From Acidobacteriota bacterium (GTDB lineage: Bacteria > Acidobacteriota > Vicinamibacteria > Vicinamibacterales > UBA8438), in the NCBI GenBank assembly GCA_002712885.1, contig PAUN01000039.1, positions 1-48,670 on the forward strand: a DNA stretch of 48,670 bases, read 5' to 3'. A program made the translations under genes and the position numbers. Under the pieces are notes generated by a model. It saw only the letters and a program-made list of their open reading frames with translations. It did no database searches and had not been told where the DNA came from. Each line of letters opens with the position of its first letter. Within the stretch, counting starts at the first letter, position 1. Shown here piece after piece: positions 9,096 through 19,100 of this stretch.

Positions 9096-10457
9096 ATGAA
9101 ACGAGTCGTGGGCTTACGATGCCGTCGGAGTGCCATATTGGTGTTGTTCCTGTCGGCGTGTGCCGTGCTCCCAGTGGCGGCCCAGACCCCGCCGGACACC
9201 GAACGGTTCTGGCCACAGTGGCGCGGACCACACGGCACCGGCGCGGCGCTCCACGCCGATCCGCCGACGACGTGGAGCGAGTCATCCAATGTGCGGTGGA
9301 AGGTGGAGATCCCGGGCCTGGGGTCGGCGACCCCGGTCATCTGGGGTGACCGAGTGTTCGTGCTGACGGCGGTATCGATGGGCGACGAGGTGTCCTCCTC
9401 TGACGGGGTGTTTTCGCGCCTTCGGCGACGGTTCATGGGTGGCACCGGGGCGTCGCGTGCCCAGCAATTTGTCGTGATGGCGCTCGATCGACGCGACGGA
9501 CACGTCGTCTGGGAGCGGGTGACGCACGAAGAGCTCCCACACGAGGGTCGGCATCAGACCGGTACCTGGGCTTCCCCGTCGGCGGTGACCGATGGGGAGG
9601 TGCTGTGCGCGTTCTTCGGTTCACGCGGACTCTCCTGCTACGACCTTGACGGCACTCCGCTCTGGGAGACTGACCTGGGTGACATGCGCATCCGCATGGG
9701 CTTTGGAGAGGGCGCCTCGCCCGTGCTGTATGAGGATCGTCTCATCGTGCTGTGGGACCACGAGGGTGACTCGTTCATAGTCTCGTTCGACAAGCGCACC
9801 GGGCGCGAGCAGTGGCGAACGCCGCGCGACGAGATGACCTCCTGGACCACGCCGCTTGTCGTCGAGGTGCAGGGCGGAGCGCAGGTCGTGACCAGCGCGA
9901 CCGGCGCGGTCCGGGCCTATGATGTTGCGACCGGCCGCCTCGTCTGGGAGGACGAGGGGGTGACCCTCAACGCCATTCCGTCTCCGGTGTCGGCCGATGG
10001 GGTGGTGTTCGTGACCAGCGGTTTTCGTGGGAACCGCCTCGCCGCGATCGACCTGGCGCAAGCACGCGGGGACATTGCCGGCACTGACGCGGTGCGGTGG
10101 TCGGTGGATCGTGACACGCCCTATGTGCCGTCGCCGGTGGTGCACGACGGTCTGCTGTATCTGTTGAAAAGTAACAGCGGCATCTTGTCCAGCTTCGACA
10201 CCGACACTGGCGCACGCCACTACGGGCCCGAGCGGCTCCCGGGCATCCGCAGCGTGTATGCGTCGCCGGTGGTCGCTGACGACCGCCTCTACGTGACCAG
10301 CCGAGAGGGGACCACGGTGGTGTTGCGCACCGGGCCGGTGCTGGAGATTCTGGCCACCAACACGCTCGACGACCAGTTCGACGCGTCGCCGGCCGTGGTC
10401 GGCGGTGAGCTGTATCTCCGCGGCGCGCGGGCGCTGTATTGCATCGCCGCGGACTGA
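9096..10457 (+). CDS. PQQ-binding-like beta-propeller repeat protein (BamB-like)
   Basis: Signal peptide; WPQWRGPHGTGAA...; repeated blades ending YDLDGTPLWETDLG, FDKRTGREQWRTP, YDVATGRLVWEDEG. Confidence 0.85.
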   Translation: MKRVVGLRCRRSAILVLFLSACAVLPVAAQTPPDTERFWPQWRGPHGTGAALHADPPTTWSESSNVRWKVEIPGLGSATPVIWGDRVFVLTAVSMGDEVSSSDGVFSRLRRRFMGGTGASRAQQFVVMALDRRDGHVVWERVTHEELPHEGRHQTGTWASPSAVTDGEVLCAFFGSRGLSCYDLDGTPLWETDLGDMRIRMGFGEGASPVLYEDRLIVLWDHEGDSFIVSFDKRTGREQWRTPRDEMTSWTTPLVVEVQGGAQVVTSATGAVRAYDVATGRLVWEDEGVTLNAIPSPVSADGVVFVTSGFRGNRLAAIDLAQARGDIAGTDAVRWSVDRDTPYVPSPVVHDGLLYLLKSNSGILSSFDTDTGARHYGPERLPGIRSVYASPVVADDRLYVTSREGTTVVLRTGPVLEILATNTLDDQFDASPAVVGGELYLRGARALYCIAAD

Positions 10458-10503
10458 CCCGCACGTTGCGGCTATAATCAGCGGCTGCGGAGCGCAGTCA
10501 GAC

Positions 10504-11808
10504 GTGAGAATCACCTACATTACAGCCGGCGCGGGGGGGATGTACTGCGGCAGCTGTCTCCGCGACAACGCGCTGGCGACGGCATTGAGCGGTCGCGGTC
10601 ACGACGTGACCTTGCTGCCGCTCTACACCCCGACCCGGACCGACGAGACCAACGTCAGCCAGCCTCGGGTGTTTTTCGGCGGCATCAGCGTGTATCTCGA
10701 GCAGCATGTCTCACTGTTTCGCAAGACCCCGTGGCTGATTGACCGATTGTGGGAGTCGTCCTGGCTCCTCCGGATCGTGGCCGGTCGTGCCGTCGGGACC
10801 AGTCCGACCCAACTGGGGTCCCTGACCGTGTCGGTGCTCGAGGGCGCCCACGGCCATCAGCGGAAAGAACTCGACAAGCTGGTGCACTGGCTGAAAGACC
10901 AGCCGCGCCCCGACGTGCTCGACATTTCTAACTCCATGCTGATCGCCATCGCCGGCCCTCTGAAACAGGCGTTGGGATGCCCGATCAATTGCACGTTGCA
11001 GGGTGAGGATATCTTCATGGAGGGGCTCCTCGAGCCGTATCGCTCAAGAGCGAAGCAGTTGATTCAGTCGCACCTCTCTGAGGTGGACTCGTTTGTCGCG
11101 GTGAGCGATTACTACGCGGGTCGCATGACGCGGTATCTGGGCATTCCGGGGGCGAAAATGCACGTCGTCCCGCTCGGCGTGAACCCCGACACGTTCGTGC
11201 CCGCGGCGACTGAGTCGTCGTTGCCGTTCACATTGGGCTACCTGGGCCGGATCGCCCCCGAGAAAGGGTTGCATCTGTTGGTCGATGCCTACCGCAACCT
11301 GCGCGAGCGGGGCGCATTGGCGGGCTGTCGTATCGAGCTGGCCGGCTACCTGGGCGGCGAGCATCTCTCGTACTGGCAATCGATCGAGCGCGAGGTGAAG
11401 GGATGGGGGCTCGGGAGCGAAATCCACTATCGAGGTGAGCTCGATCTGGATGCCAAAGTCCGCTTCCTGCAGTCGCTCGACCTGTTCGTCGTGCCGGCGA
11501 TCTACGACGATCCCAAGGGGATGTCTCTCATCGAGGCGATGTCGTGTGGCGTCCCCGTCGTGGCGCCTCGTCGCGGCTCCTACACCGAGCTGTTGGAGCG
11601 GACGGGTGGAGGGGTGCTGGTCGCCCCGGAGGATCTTGCCGAACTTGAGGAGACTCTGCGTCAACTCGCCGAGGATCGCGGACGCGTCTCCGACCTGGGC
11701 CAAAAGGCCGCCGCCGCCGTCCGTGAGCGCTACACGACCGGCGAGATGACCACGGCCGCGCTCGCCGTCTATGAGCGCCTTGCCGCCGCTCCGGGCCGCC
11801 AGGCGTAG
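10504..11808 (+). CDS. glycosyltransferase family 4 (GT-B)
   Basis: GTG start (VRITYITAGAGGMYCGSCLRDN); LGYLGRIAPEKGLHLLVDAYR and PKGMSLIEAMSCGVPVVAPRRGSYTELLE. Confidence 0.85.
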   Translation: MRITYITAGAGGMYCGSCLRDNALATALSGRGHDVTLLPLYTPTRTDETNVSQPRVFFGGISVYLEQHVSLFRKTPWLIDRLWESSWLLRIVAGRAVGTSPTQLGSLTVSVLEGAHGHQRKELDKLVHWLKDQPRPDVLDISNSMLIAIAGPLKQALGCPINCTLQGEDIFMEGLLEPYRSRAKQLIQSHLSEVDSFVAVSDYYAGRMTRYLGIPGAKMHVVPLGVNPDTFVPAATESSLPFTLGYLGRIAPEKGLHLLVDAYRNLRERGALAGCRIELAGYLGGEHLSYWQSIEREVKGWGLGSEIHYRGELDLDAKVRFLQSLDLFVVPAIYDDPKGMSLIEAMSCGVPVVAPRRGSYTELLERTGGGVLVAPEDLAELEETLRQLAEDRGRVSDLGQKAAAAVRERYTTGEMTTAALAVYERLAAAPGRQA

Positions 11809-12251
11809 ACCAGGACCCCCGCCAGCGCGATGCCCAGCCAGCGTTGCGGTTCGTCCACGAAGACGGCGGCGCCGTTGACGATCATGAATAGGAAGAAGGC
11901 GCGTGCCGCCAGCTCGACCCAGCCTGGGCGGTTCAGGTAACTCGTCTCGGCTCGGGTCCACCACCAGACCTCTGCCAGCCAGGCCAGTCCGAACAGGTAG
12001 TTCACGTACAGGCCGCTTCCGGTGCGCACACCCGTCAGCGCCTCGGTCTGTGCGGCCGTCTCTCGGAGGGCTGTCGCGTGGCTCCAGCCGTAGTGCACCT
12101 GGAACGCCAATACGACGTGGGTGGCGAACAGCACGCAGCCGACGGCCGACAACCTCCGGCCGGTGCGCGACGGTCGGACCACTTGCGAGGACACGTAGAG
12201 GCCCAACGCCAGCCAGATGGTGAGGCGGGTGAGCAGGTCGCCAGTTGCCAC
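11769..12251 (-). CDS. hypothetical integral membrane protein
   Basis: 160 aa, about four hydrophobic segments; 3' end overlaps the convergent glycosyltransferase gene by 40 bp. Confidence 0.55.
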   Translation of the reverse strand: MATGDLLTRLTIWLALGLYVSSQVVRPSRTGRRLSAVGCVLFATHVVLAFQVHYGWSHATALRETAAQTEALTGVRTGSGLYVNYLFGLAWLAEVWWWTRAETSYLNRPGWVELAARAFFLFMIVNGAAVFVDEPQRWLGIALAGVLVYAWRPGAAARRS

Positions 12252-12374
12252 GGTCTCTCCACGCTATAATCTCGCGTCTCGTATAACAAGGCGCCGGACG
12301 CCGGGGGCAATCGGCGCTCCGGGGTCCGTTTGCCGTTAGGACTGTCGTCGTCCCGTGTCCAGAGTCGCGATCCG

Positions 12375-12689
12375 ATGAGCGATCCGCCTCGTTACCGCAT
12401 CCTTCAGAGCCTCGGCCGAGGCGGGATGGGCGAGGTGTTTCTGGCCGAGGACACGCAGCTTGGACGCAAGGTCGCCATCAAGTTTCTGACCCAGGAACTC
12501 GAGGCTGACGCGACGGCTCGCGAGCGGCTGTTGCGCGAAGCCCGGTCGGCGGCGTCGCTCGACCGCGTCCAACCCGGCGCCCGCGACAAAGCTCGCGCTC
12601 TGCTTGGTGAGGCAATCGAGCAGTTCGAACGCATCGGGAGGCCCCGATACCTCGAATCGGCCCGGGCGATGCTCGGGGCGCTCACCTAG
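12375..12689 (+). pseudogene. Ser/Thr protein kinase remnant with large internal in-frame deletion
   Basis: N-terminal lobe [32 protein letters not shown]...[10 protein letters not shown] joins directly to a C-terminal helical tail [32 protein letters not shown]; no HRD or DFG motifs. Confidence 0.75.
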
Positions 12690-12703
12690 AGTCAGGAGTG
12701 ACC

Positions 12704-13588
12704 ATGCCTATCGTGTTCCACCGTGTCCTCGTCGCGTGTGTCGTGTCTCTCTCCCTTGCTTGTGCGGGTGGCGACGAGTCGGTCCCCGCGGGTGGCGCCC
12801 AGGCGGAAGGCGACGTGGTGAGCGCGCCGGCATCGGTGCGGCTCTACGTTTTTGACTGCGGCACGCTTGTGGTGGCCGATGCCGGCCGGTTCTCGCTGAT
12901 GCCGGACGAGGTGTCCACGCTCGAGTTGTCGGTGCCCTGCTATCTCGTCGAGCATCCGGCGGGCCGGCTGCTCTGGGACGCGGGGCTCTCCGACGAGCTG
13001 GCCGAGGGGTCGCCACACACCCAGGAGAACGGCACGGTGACCACCGTCACCAGGACGCTGGCCGCGCAACTGGAAGAACTCGGTCTGACGCCGTCCGACG
13101 TCACCTATCTGGCCCTGTCGCACATGCACTATGACCATGCGGGCAACGCCAACCTGTTTGCCGGCTCCACCTGGCTGGTGCAGCGGCCGGAGCACGAGGC
13201 GGCGTTCGGCGACGCGCAGGGGTTCTTCGACCGGAGCCTCTACGCCGACCTGGAGTCAGCGGAGACAGTGATCCTCGACGGCGACCACGATGTGTTCGGC
13301 GACGGGAGCGTCGTGATCAAATCGGCGCCGGGCCACACACCCGGGCACCAGGTGCTGTTCGTCGATCTCTCCGACCCGGGACCGATCGTTCTGAGCGGCG
13401 ACCTCTATCACTTTCCGGAGAACCGGCTCCTCAAGCGGGTGCCGACATTCAACTTCGACGAGGCGCAGACCCTCGAGTCGATGGACCTCGTCGAAGACTT
13501 CCTGTCGGAGACGGGCGCCAGGCTGTGGATCGAGCACGACAGCGCGGACTACGCGCGGCTGGAGAAGTCGCCCCAGTACTACGAATAG
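12704..13588 (+). CDS. MBL-fold metallo-hydrolase, N-acyl homoserine lactonase-like lipoprotein
   Basis: Lipobox SLACAGG; zinc motif LSHMHYDHAGN; later PGHTPGHQVLF and SGDLYH. Confidence 0.8.
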   Translation: MPIVFHRVLVACVVSLSLACAGGDESVPAGGAQAEGDVVSAPASVRLYVFDCGTLVVADAGRFSLMPDEVSTLELSVPCYLVEHPAGRLLWDAGLSDELAEGSPHTQENGTVTTVTRTLAAQLEELGLTPSDVTYLALSHMHYDHAGNANLFAGSTWLVQRPEHEAAFGDAQGFFDRSLYADLESAETVILDGDHDVFGDGSVVIKSAPGHTPGHQVLFVDLSDPGPIVLSGDLYHFPENRLLKRVPTFNFDEAQTLESMDLVEDFLSETGARLWIEHDSADYARLEKSPQYYE

Positions 13589-13599
13589 GGTGAGGTTGG

Positions 13600-14166
13600 T
13601 TATCGGGAGTGTCCGAAGGTCGCGGTTTGCGCCGCACGATGCTCGGCGAAGGTCGGCATCGTCTGATCCCGGGCCGACACGATCGGTTCGTTGATCGGCC
13701 ACTCGATGTCCAGCGCCGGATCGTTCCAGAGGATACCCGCCTCGCCCTTCTGATTGTAGGCCGCGTCCACTTTGTAGAGCATGTCGGCCGGCGTGTCTCC
13801 CAGCACGCAGAAGCCGTGCGCGAAGCCGGGAGGCACCCACAGCAGCTTGCCGTTCATGTCGGTCAACTCGGTGCCGTAGCTCTGGCCGAAGGTCGTCGAG
13901 TTCGGCCGAATGTCGACGACGACATCCCAGACTCGTCCCCTTGTGACTCCCACCAATTTGCCTTGGGCTGGTGTGTGCTGGAAGTGTAGCCCGCGAATCA
14001 CGCCCGGTCTGGACCGTGAGTGATTGTCCTGCACGAACTCGCAGGGGAGCCCGTTGGCCCGGAAGCGGTCCACATTGAACCGTTCGATGAAGAAACCGCG
14101 CTCGTCGCCATGCAGATCGAGCTCGATGAGGAGGACGCCGTCGAGTGGTAGCGGTGTGGTCTTCAT
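13600..14166 (-). CDS. rfbC: dTDP-4-dehydrorhamnose 3,5-epimerase
   Basis: DERGFFIERFN...FVQDNHSRSRPGVIRGLHFQ...QGKLVGVTRGRVWDVVVDIR...WVPPGFAHGFCVL. Confidence 0.93.
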   Translation of the reverse strand: MKTTPLPLDGVLLIELDLHGDERGFFIERFNVDRFRANGLPCEFVQDNHSRSRPGVIRGLHFQHTPAQGKLVGVTRGRVWDVVVDIRPNSTTFGQSYGTELTDMNGKLLWVPPGFAHGFCVLGDTPADMLYKVDAAYNQKGEAGILWNDPALDIEWPINEPIVSARDQTMPTFAEHRAAQTATFGHSR

Positions 14167-14316
14167 AGATCGGCGCGAACGCGGGCAGAATCCCGAGTCG
14201 AGGCGGTCGATCATAACGCACGCCGTCTCGGGACGAGAAGTTGACAGCGATGGCGGATACAGGTCTGATCGGAGCCGTCATCACGGGACACGACACACAT
14301 CGAGAAGGAGCCCTAC

Positions 14317-14817
14317 ATGGCCATTGCCGACGCGCTGATCGCAGAACTCGAACAGGAAGCCGCCACGACTCGTCGCGTGTTGGAGCGGGTGCCGGCGGAC
14401 AAGCTGGCGTGGAAACCGCATGACAAATCTATGTCGCTCGGCCGGCTGGCCCTGCACGTCGCCCAGACCCCCGGGAACGTCGCCGGGATGGCCGTGCCGA
14501 ACCCGTCTCCGGCGCCAGAGTCGTTCGACCAGCCGGATCCCACATCCTCGGACGAGGTGCTGACGGCGCTTGACGAGAGCATCGGCAAGGCCAAGGAGAT
14601 CGTCAGCGGGTTCGACGACGTGGCCATGATGGAGACCTGGTCCATTGCGGCTGGGGAGAAGACGCTGATGTCGATGCCACGGATTGGCTGGTTGCGCGCC
14701 ATCATGCTCAATCACTGGTATCACCATCGCGGACAGCTCTCGGTCTATCTGCGATTGCTCGATGTGCCGGTCCCCTCAATCTACGGGCCCAGTGCTGACG
14801 AGAATCCGTTCGCCTAG
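14317..14817 (+). CDS. DinB family protein
   Basis: MAIADALIAELEQEAATTRRVLERVPADKLAWKPHDKSMSLGRLALHVAQ...NHWYHHRGQLSVYLR. Confidence 0.85.
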   Translation: MAIADALIAELEQEAATTRRVLERVPADKLAWKPHDKSMSLGRLALHVAQTPGNVAGMAVPNPSPAPESFDQPDPTSSDEVLTALDESIGKAKEIVSGFDDVAMMETWSIAAGEKTLMSMPRIGWLRAIMLNHWYHHRGQLSVYLRLLDVPVPSIYGPSADENPFA

Positions 14818-14841
14818 GGTGATTCTGACCATGACCAGGAT

Positions 14842-16518
14842 ATGACCATGACAACGTTCCGACGCCTGTCGGCGGTGGTCTGCCTCGCCTCGGTACTTGT
14901 CTGTTCCGGTCGGTCGGCCCGAGCTCAGGCGCCAGTGGATCTGCTGCTGCACAACGGAAAGATCTTCACCGCCGACGTACGACTGTCGACGTTCTCCTCG
15001 GTGGCGGTGCGCGACGGCCGGATCGTGGCGCTTGGATGGGACGCCCTTCGCCAGCAGTACCGGGCCGAGCGGACCATCGATCTCCGTGGCAATCTGGTCG
15101 TGCCCGGGTTCATCGACACCCACATTCACATCAGTGGCGACCCGGAACGCTGGGTCGATCTGTCCGGTCTGGGGACGATGTCGGAGTTGAAGGCGCGGGT
15201 CACCCGGAAGGCGGAGCAGCTCGGGTCCGGCGAGTGGATCACCGGCTATGGCTGGTCGGAGGACGAGCTTGCGGAACAGCGTCGGCCGTTGCGCTGGGAC
15301 CTGGACGACGCGGCTCCGGTGAACCCGGTGGTGCTGACCCGGGCCGGCGGCCATAGCTCGGTGGCCAGTTCGCTGGCGCTGGAGGCGGCCGGCTTGACCC
15401 CGGAGAGCGACACACCGCCTGGCGGCATCATCGAAGTCGATGACCAGGGGCGGATGAACGGCATCTTGCGGGAAGGCGCGCAAGGGATGGTCCGGCGGCT
15501 GGTGCCGGACGCCACCCCCGAAGAACTGCGTGTCAGTTTTGTTGAGAATCTTCGCGGGTTACTCCGGCTGGGTATTACCGGGATTATCCAGGCCGGGGTC
15601 GGTCAGCGCGGATACGGCGATTGGGAGTCGGTCTATCAGGAGTTCGCAGGGGAGTTGCCCCGGGCCGCGGTGCAGTTGCGGGTGCCGCCGAACCCCGAGC
15701 GGGCCATTGCCATGCTGGATCGTTTCGGGCGGACGACCGGCGACGGTAACGAGTGGCTCCGGGTCGGGCCGATGAAGTTCTTTGTGGACGGCGGCTACAC
15801 CGGGGCCGCGGCCTGGACGCTCGAGTCCTACAAAGGACAGCCCGGGTACTTCGGCACCGGAGCGCTGATTGACGAGGCGGGGCTCTACGAGATCTCGAAG
15901 GCGGCCCACGACCGGGGCTGGCAGATGGGCTTCCACACTATCGGAGACGCCGCGATCAAGATGACGGTCGACGTCTGGTCACGCATCATCGAGGAGTCGC
16001 CTCGCACCGACCATCGTCACTATCTGAATCACTTCACGGTGCGGCCGCCGGCCGAGACCATGCAGCAGATGGCGACCCACAACATCCACATTGCCCAGCA
16101 GCCGAACTTCACCTACACGCTCGAAGGCCGCTACGCCGAGCATCTCGACGGCGAGCGGTATCAGACCAACAACCCGCTCCGGTCACCGATGAGCCATGGC
16201 GTGTTTGTTGCGCTGGGCAGCGACATCCTGCCGATCGGACCGATGGTTGGCTTGTATGCCGCCGTCACCCGGAAGGGGATGAGCGGCGCCGTAGTGGGCC
16301 CCGGCGAAGCGCTGACCATGCCGGAGGCGATCGTGGGCTACACCCGGCTGGCCGCGCATCTCACCTTCGAAGAGGACGACAAGGGCAGCCTCGAGACCGG
16401 CAAGTTGGCCGATATGGTGGTGTTGTCACAGGACCTGTTGACCATCGATCCGGGGCGGACCCTGGACACCGAGATCGAGATGACGATTCTCGGTGGCGCC
16501 GTCGTCTACGAGCGGTAA
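14842..16518 (+). CDS. amidohydrolase family protein (YtcJ-like)
   Basis: LLLHNGKIFTAD...VVPGFIDTHIHISGDPERWVDLS...GFHTIGDAAI...GSDILPIGP; signal peptide. Confidence 0.9.
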   Translation: MTMTTFRRLSAVVCLASVLVCSGRSARAQAPVDLLLHNGKIFTADVRLSTFSSVAVRDGRIVALGWDALRQQYRAERTIDLRGNLVVPGFIDTHIHISGDPERWVDLSGLGTMSELKARVTRKAEQLGSGEWITGYGWSEDELAEQRRPLRWDLDDAAPVNPVVLTRAGGHSSVASSLALEAAGLTPESDTPPGGIIEVDDQGRMNGILREGAQGMVRRLVPDATPEELRVSFVENLRGLLRLGITGIIQAGVGQRGYGDWESVYQEFAGELPRAAVQLRVPPNPERAIAMLDRFGRTTGDGNEWLRVGPMKFFVDGGYTGAAAWTLESYKGQPGYFGTGALIDEAGLYEISKAAHDRGWQMGFHTIGDAAIKMTVDVWSRIIEESPRTDHRHYLNHFTVRPPAETMQQMATHNIHIAQQPNFTYTLEGRYAEHLDGERYQTNNPLRSPMSHGVFVALGSDILPIGPMVGLYAAVTRKGMSGAVVGPGEALTMPEAIVGYTRLAAHLTFEEDDKGSLETGKLADMVVLSQDLLTIDPGRTLDTEIEMTILGGAVVYER

Positions 16519-16540
16519 CGGGGTGCAGCAGGTCCGCCGG

Positions 16541-17962
16541 ATGTCAGACTCAGCGGTTCAGTTCCGCAAGATTCTCGGTCGTCGCGACGTCCTGGCGATT
16601 GCCTTCGGGGCCATGGTCGGGTGGAGTTGGGTGGTACTGGCCGGCGAGATGATCGTCCGGGCGGGCACACTCGGCTCGATTCTGGCCTTCGCGGCGGGCG
16701 CCGTCATGGTGTGGCTTGTGGGGCTGACCTATGCGGAGTTGACGGCCGCGTTGTCGCGGGCCGGCGGAGAGATTAGTTTCGCCTTTGTCGGCCTCGGGCC
16801 CCTCGGCGCGTTTGTCTGCGGCTGGACGCTGGTCCTGGCCTATGTCGCCGTGTGCGCCTTCGAGGCGGTGGCGCTGCCCACGGTGGTCAGCTACCTCGTC
16901 CCCGGGTTCGAGGTCGGGTATCTCTACACAGTGGCCGGCTGGGACGTCCACCTGTCATGGGTCCTGGTCGGCGTCGGCGGGGCACTGGCGATCGGTCTCG
17001 TTAACTATTTCGGCATCCGGTTTGCGGCGTTTGCCCAGACCGTGGCCGCGGGCGGTCTGCTGCTGGTGGGGGTCGCGTTCTTTGTGCCGGGTGTCGTCAG
17101 CGGCGATACGGCCAACCTGGTTCCCTACGTGACCAGTTGGGATGGCGTGCTGCGGGTGGTCATCATGACGCCGTTCCTGTTCGTGGGGTTCGACGTCATC
17201 CCCCAGATCGCCGAAGACATCGACATTCCGCTGAAAGCCGTGGGCCGCATCATCATCCTGTCCATCGTGATGGCGCTGGGCTGGTATGGACTCGTGCAGT
17301 GGACGGTCGGCGTGTCATTGCCGGCTGAGGGGCTTGCGGCTCGCGCGTTGCCGACGGCCGACGCGATGACCGCGGTCTATGGCAGCCCTTGGGCGGGTCG
17401 CGTGCTTGTGCTGGGTGGATTGCTGGGCATCGTCACGTGTTGGAACGCGTTCTTCATCGGCGCGTCGCGTCTGCTGTTCGCCATGGCCCGAGGTGGCATG
17501 CTGCCTCCGGTGTTCGCTCGCCTGCATCCGCGTCATGGATCTCCGGTGGCGGTGGTGGCGGCACTGACGCTGGTGACGGCGGCGGCACCATGGGTGGGGC
17601 GGCCGGCGCTTGTCTGGCTGGTGGATGCCGGGTCGCTGGCCACGGTGGTGGCCTATCTGCTGGTCGCGGTGTCGTTTCTGGTCATCCGGCGGCGGCATCC
17701 GGGGCTGCCACGACCCTATCGAACGCCGGCGCCGGCAGTGGTAGGATGGCTCGCGGTCTTGACCACGGGGTTCTTCATCCTCCTGTACCTGCCGGGCAGT
17801 CCGTCCGCGCTGGCATGGCCGGAGGAGTGGGTGATCGTGCTGCTGTGGATGGGTTTGGGCCTTGGGGTAGCCCGTGGCATGCGTCGGCGCGTCGGCGCGA
17901 TGACCCAGGGACGCCAGGCTCGGCTCATTCTGGGTGACTACGCCAAAGCGGTCAGGCTCTAG
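16541..17962 (+). CDS. APC family amino acid permease
   Basis: About 12 TM segments; FGAMVGWSWVVLAGEMIVRAG...YAELTAALSRAGGEISFAF; start taken at 16541. Confidence 0.88.
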   Translation: MSDSAVQFRKILGRRDVLAIAFGAMVGWSWVVLAGEMIVRAGTLGSILAFAAGAVMVWLVGLTYAELTAALSRAGGEISFAFVGLGPLGAFVCGWTLVLAYVAVCAFEAVALPTVVSYLVPGFEVGYLYTVAGWDVHLSWVLVGVGGALAIGLVNYFGIRFAAFAQTVAAGGLLLVGVAFFVPGVVSGDTANLVPYVTSWDGVLRVVIMTPFLFVGFDVIPQIAEDIDIPLKAVGRIIILSIVMALGWYGLVQWTVGVSLPAEGLAARALPTADAMTAVYGSPWAGRVLVLGGLLGIVTCWNAFFIGASRLLFAMARGGMLPPVFARLHPRHGSPVAVVAALTLVTAAAPWVGRPALVWLVDAGSLATVVAYLLVAVSFLVIRRRHPGLPRPYRTPAPAVVGWLAVLTTGFFILLYLPGSPSALAWPEEWVIVLLWMGLGLGVARGMRRRVGAMTQGRQARLILGDYAKAVRL

Positions 17963-17997
17963 GGTCTAGGCCACGAGTCTGTGGAACGGTTAATCAC

Positions 17998-19047
17998 ATG
18001 CGACCTCTGAGGCTTTGCCATCGCACGCTCATCGTCGCGCTGCCCGTCCTCGTCGTCGGGGGGCTGGCGTCGATGCGATGGGACCCGGTCGTGGCCGCCC
18101 GTGCGACCGTCGAGACCGCGGCCGCCCTCGAGCCGGCGGTCGAGCGGGTCGCGCAGCTCCCCCGGATGCGGTCGCTGCTGGTGTCGGTGGATGGTCGTCT
18201 CCAGACCGAGCAGTACTTCAACGGTGCCGCGGCCCATCGCGCCGCCAACATGAAGTCGGCATCCAAGAGCATCATCTCGCTGCTGGTCGGGATCGCGCTC
18301 GACCAGGGCCACATCGACAGCGTCGACACCCAGATTAGCCAGTTCTTTCCCGAGTATCTGGACGACCCGGCGAAAGAGCAGATCACGGTCGAGGATCTCC
18401 TCACGATGCGGGCCGGACTCGAGACGACCAGTAACCGCAACTATGGGCGGTGGGTCCAGAGTAGGAACTGGGTGAGACACGTGTTGACCCGTCCGCTCGT
18501 GGCCGTCCCAGGCACCCAGATGATCTACAGCACCGGTAGCACCCATCTGCTGTCGGCCATCATTACCAGGGCGTCGGGGATGGACACCCATCGCTTCGCG
18601 CGGCGCTATCTCGGCGAACCGATGGGCATTTCGGTGCCTCGATGGACGGCGGATCCACAGGGCATTCTGTTCGGTGGCAACGAGATGTCTATGACCCCGC
18701 GCGACATGCTCGCCATTGGTGAGATGTATCTCAATTGTGGTCGTGTCGGTACCCGGCAGATCGTGTCCGAAGACTGGGTCCATACGTCGGTGCGGACGCA
18801 CGCGACCCGGGACTGGAGGCCCGAGCGGTCCTACGGCTACGGCTGGTGGGTACGTGAGGTGGACGGGCATGACGCGTTCTACGCGTGGGGGTACGGCGGT
18901 CAGTTCATCTACGTCGTGCCGGATCTGCGACTGGTGACGGTGATGACTTCGTCACCGAACCCTGGCTCCGAGCTACGGGCGCATCGGGGAGCGCTCTACG
19001 ACCTGATGGAAGAGGAAATCGTGCCGGCCGTCGCGGCCGGCGTGTAG
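17998..19047 (+). CDS. serine hydrolase, class C beta-lactamase family
   Basis: NMKSASKSIISLLVGIALDQGHID (SxxK), YSTGSTHLLSAI, YGYGWWVRE. Confidence 0.85.
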   Translation: MRPLRLCHRTLIVALPVLVVGGLASMRWDPVVAARATVETAAALEPAVERVAQLPRMRSLLVSVDGRLQTEQYFNGAAAHRAANMKSASKSIISLLVGIALDQGHIDSVDTQISQFFPEYLDDPAKEQITVEDLLTMRAGLETTSNRNYGRWVQSRNWVRHVLTRPLVAVPGTQMIYSTGSTHLLSAIITRASGMDTHRFARRYLGEPMGISVPRWTADPQGILFGGNEMSMTPRDMLAIGEMYLNCGRVGTRQIVSEDWVHTSVRTHATRDWRPERSYGYGWWVREVDGHDAFYAWGYGGQFIYVVPDLRLVTVMTSSPNPGSELRAHRGALYDLMEEEIVPAVAAGV

Positions 19048-19100
19048 TGTGGCGACTCTGAGCGAGGCACCAGCCTCGCCGCTGGCGGAGGGATTGAACT

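Noticed and set aside
12264-12269. TATAAT boxes at 12264, 10471 and 30546 as promoters
   Set aside because: Good -10 matches, but no convincing -35 at correct spacing was found, so they were not listed as features.
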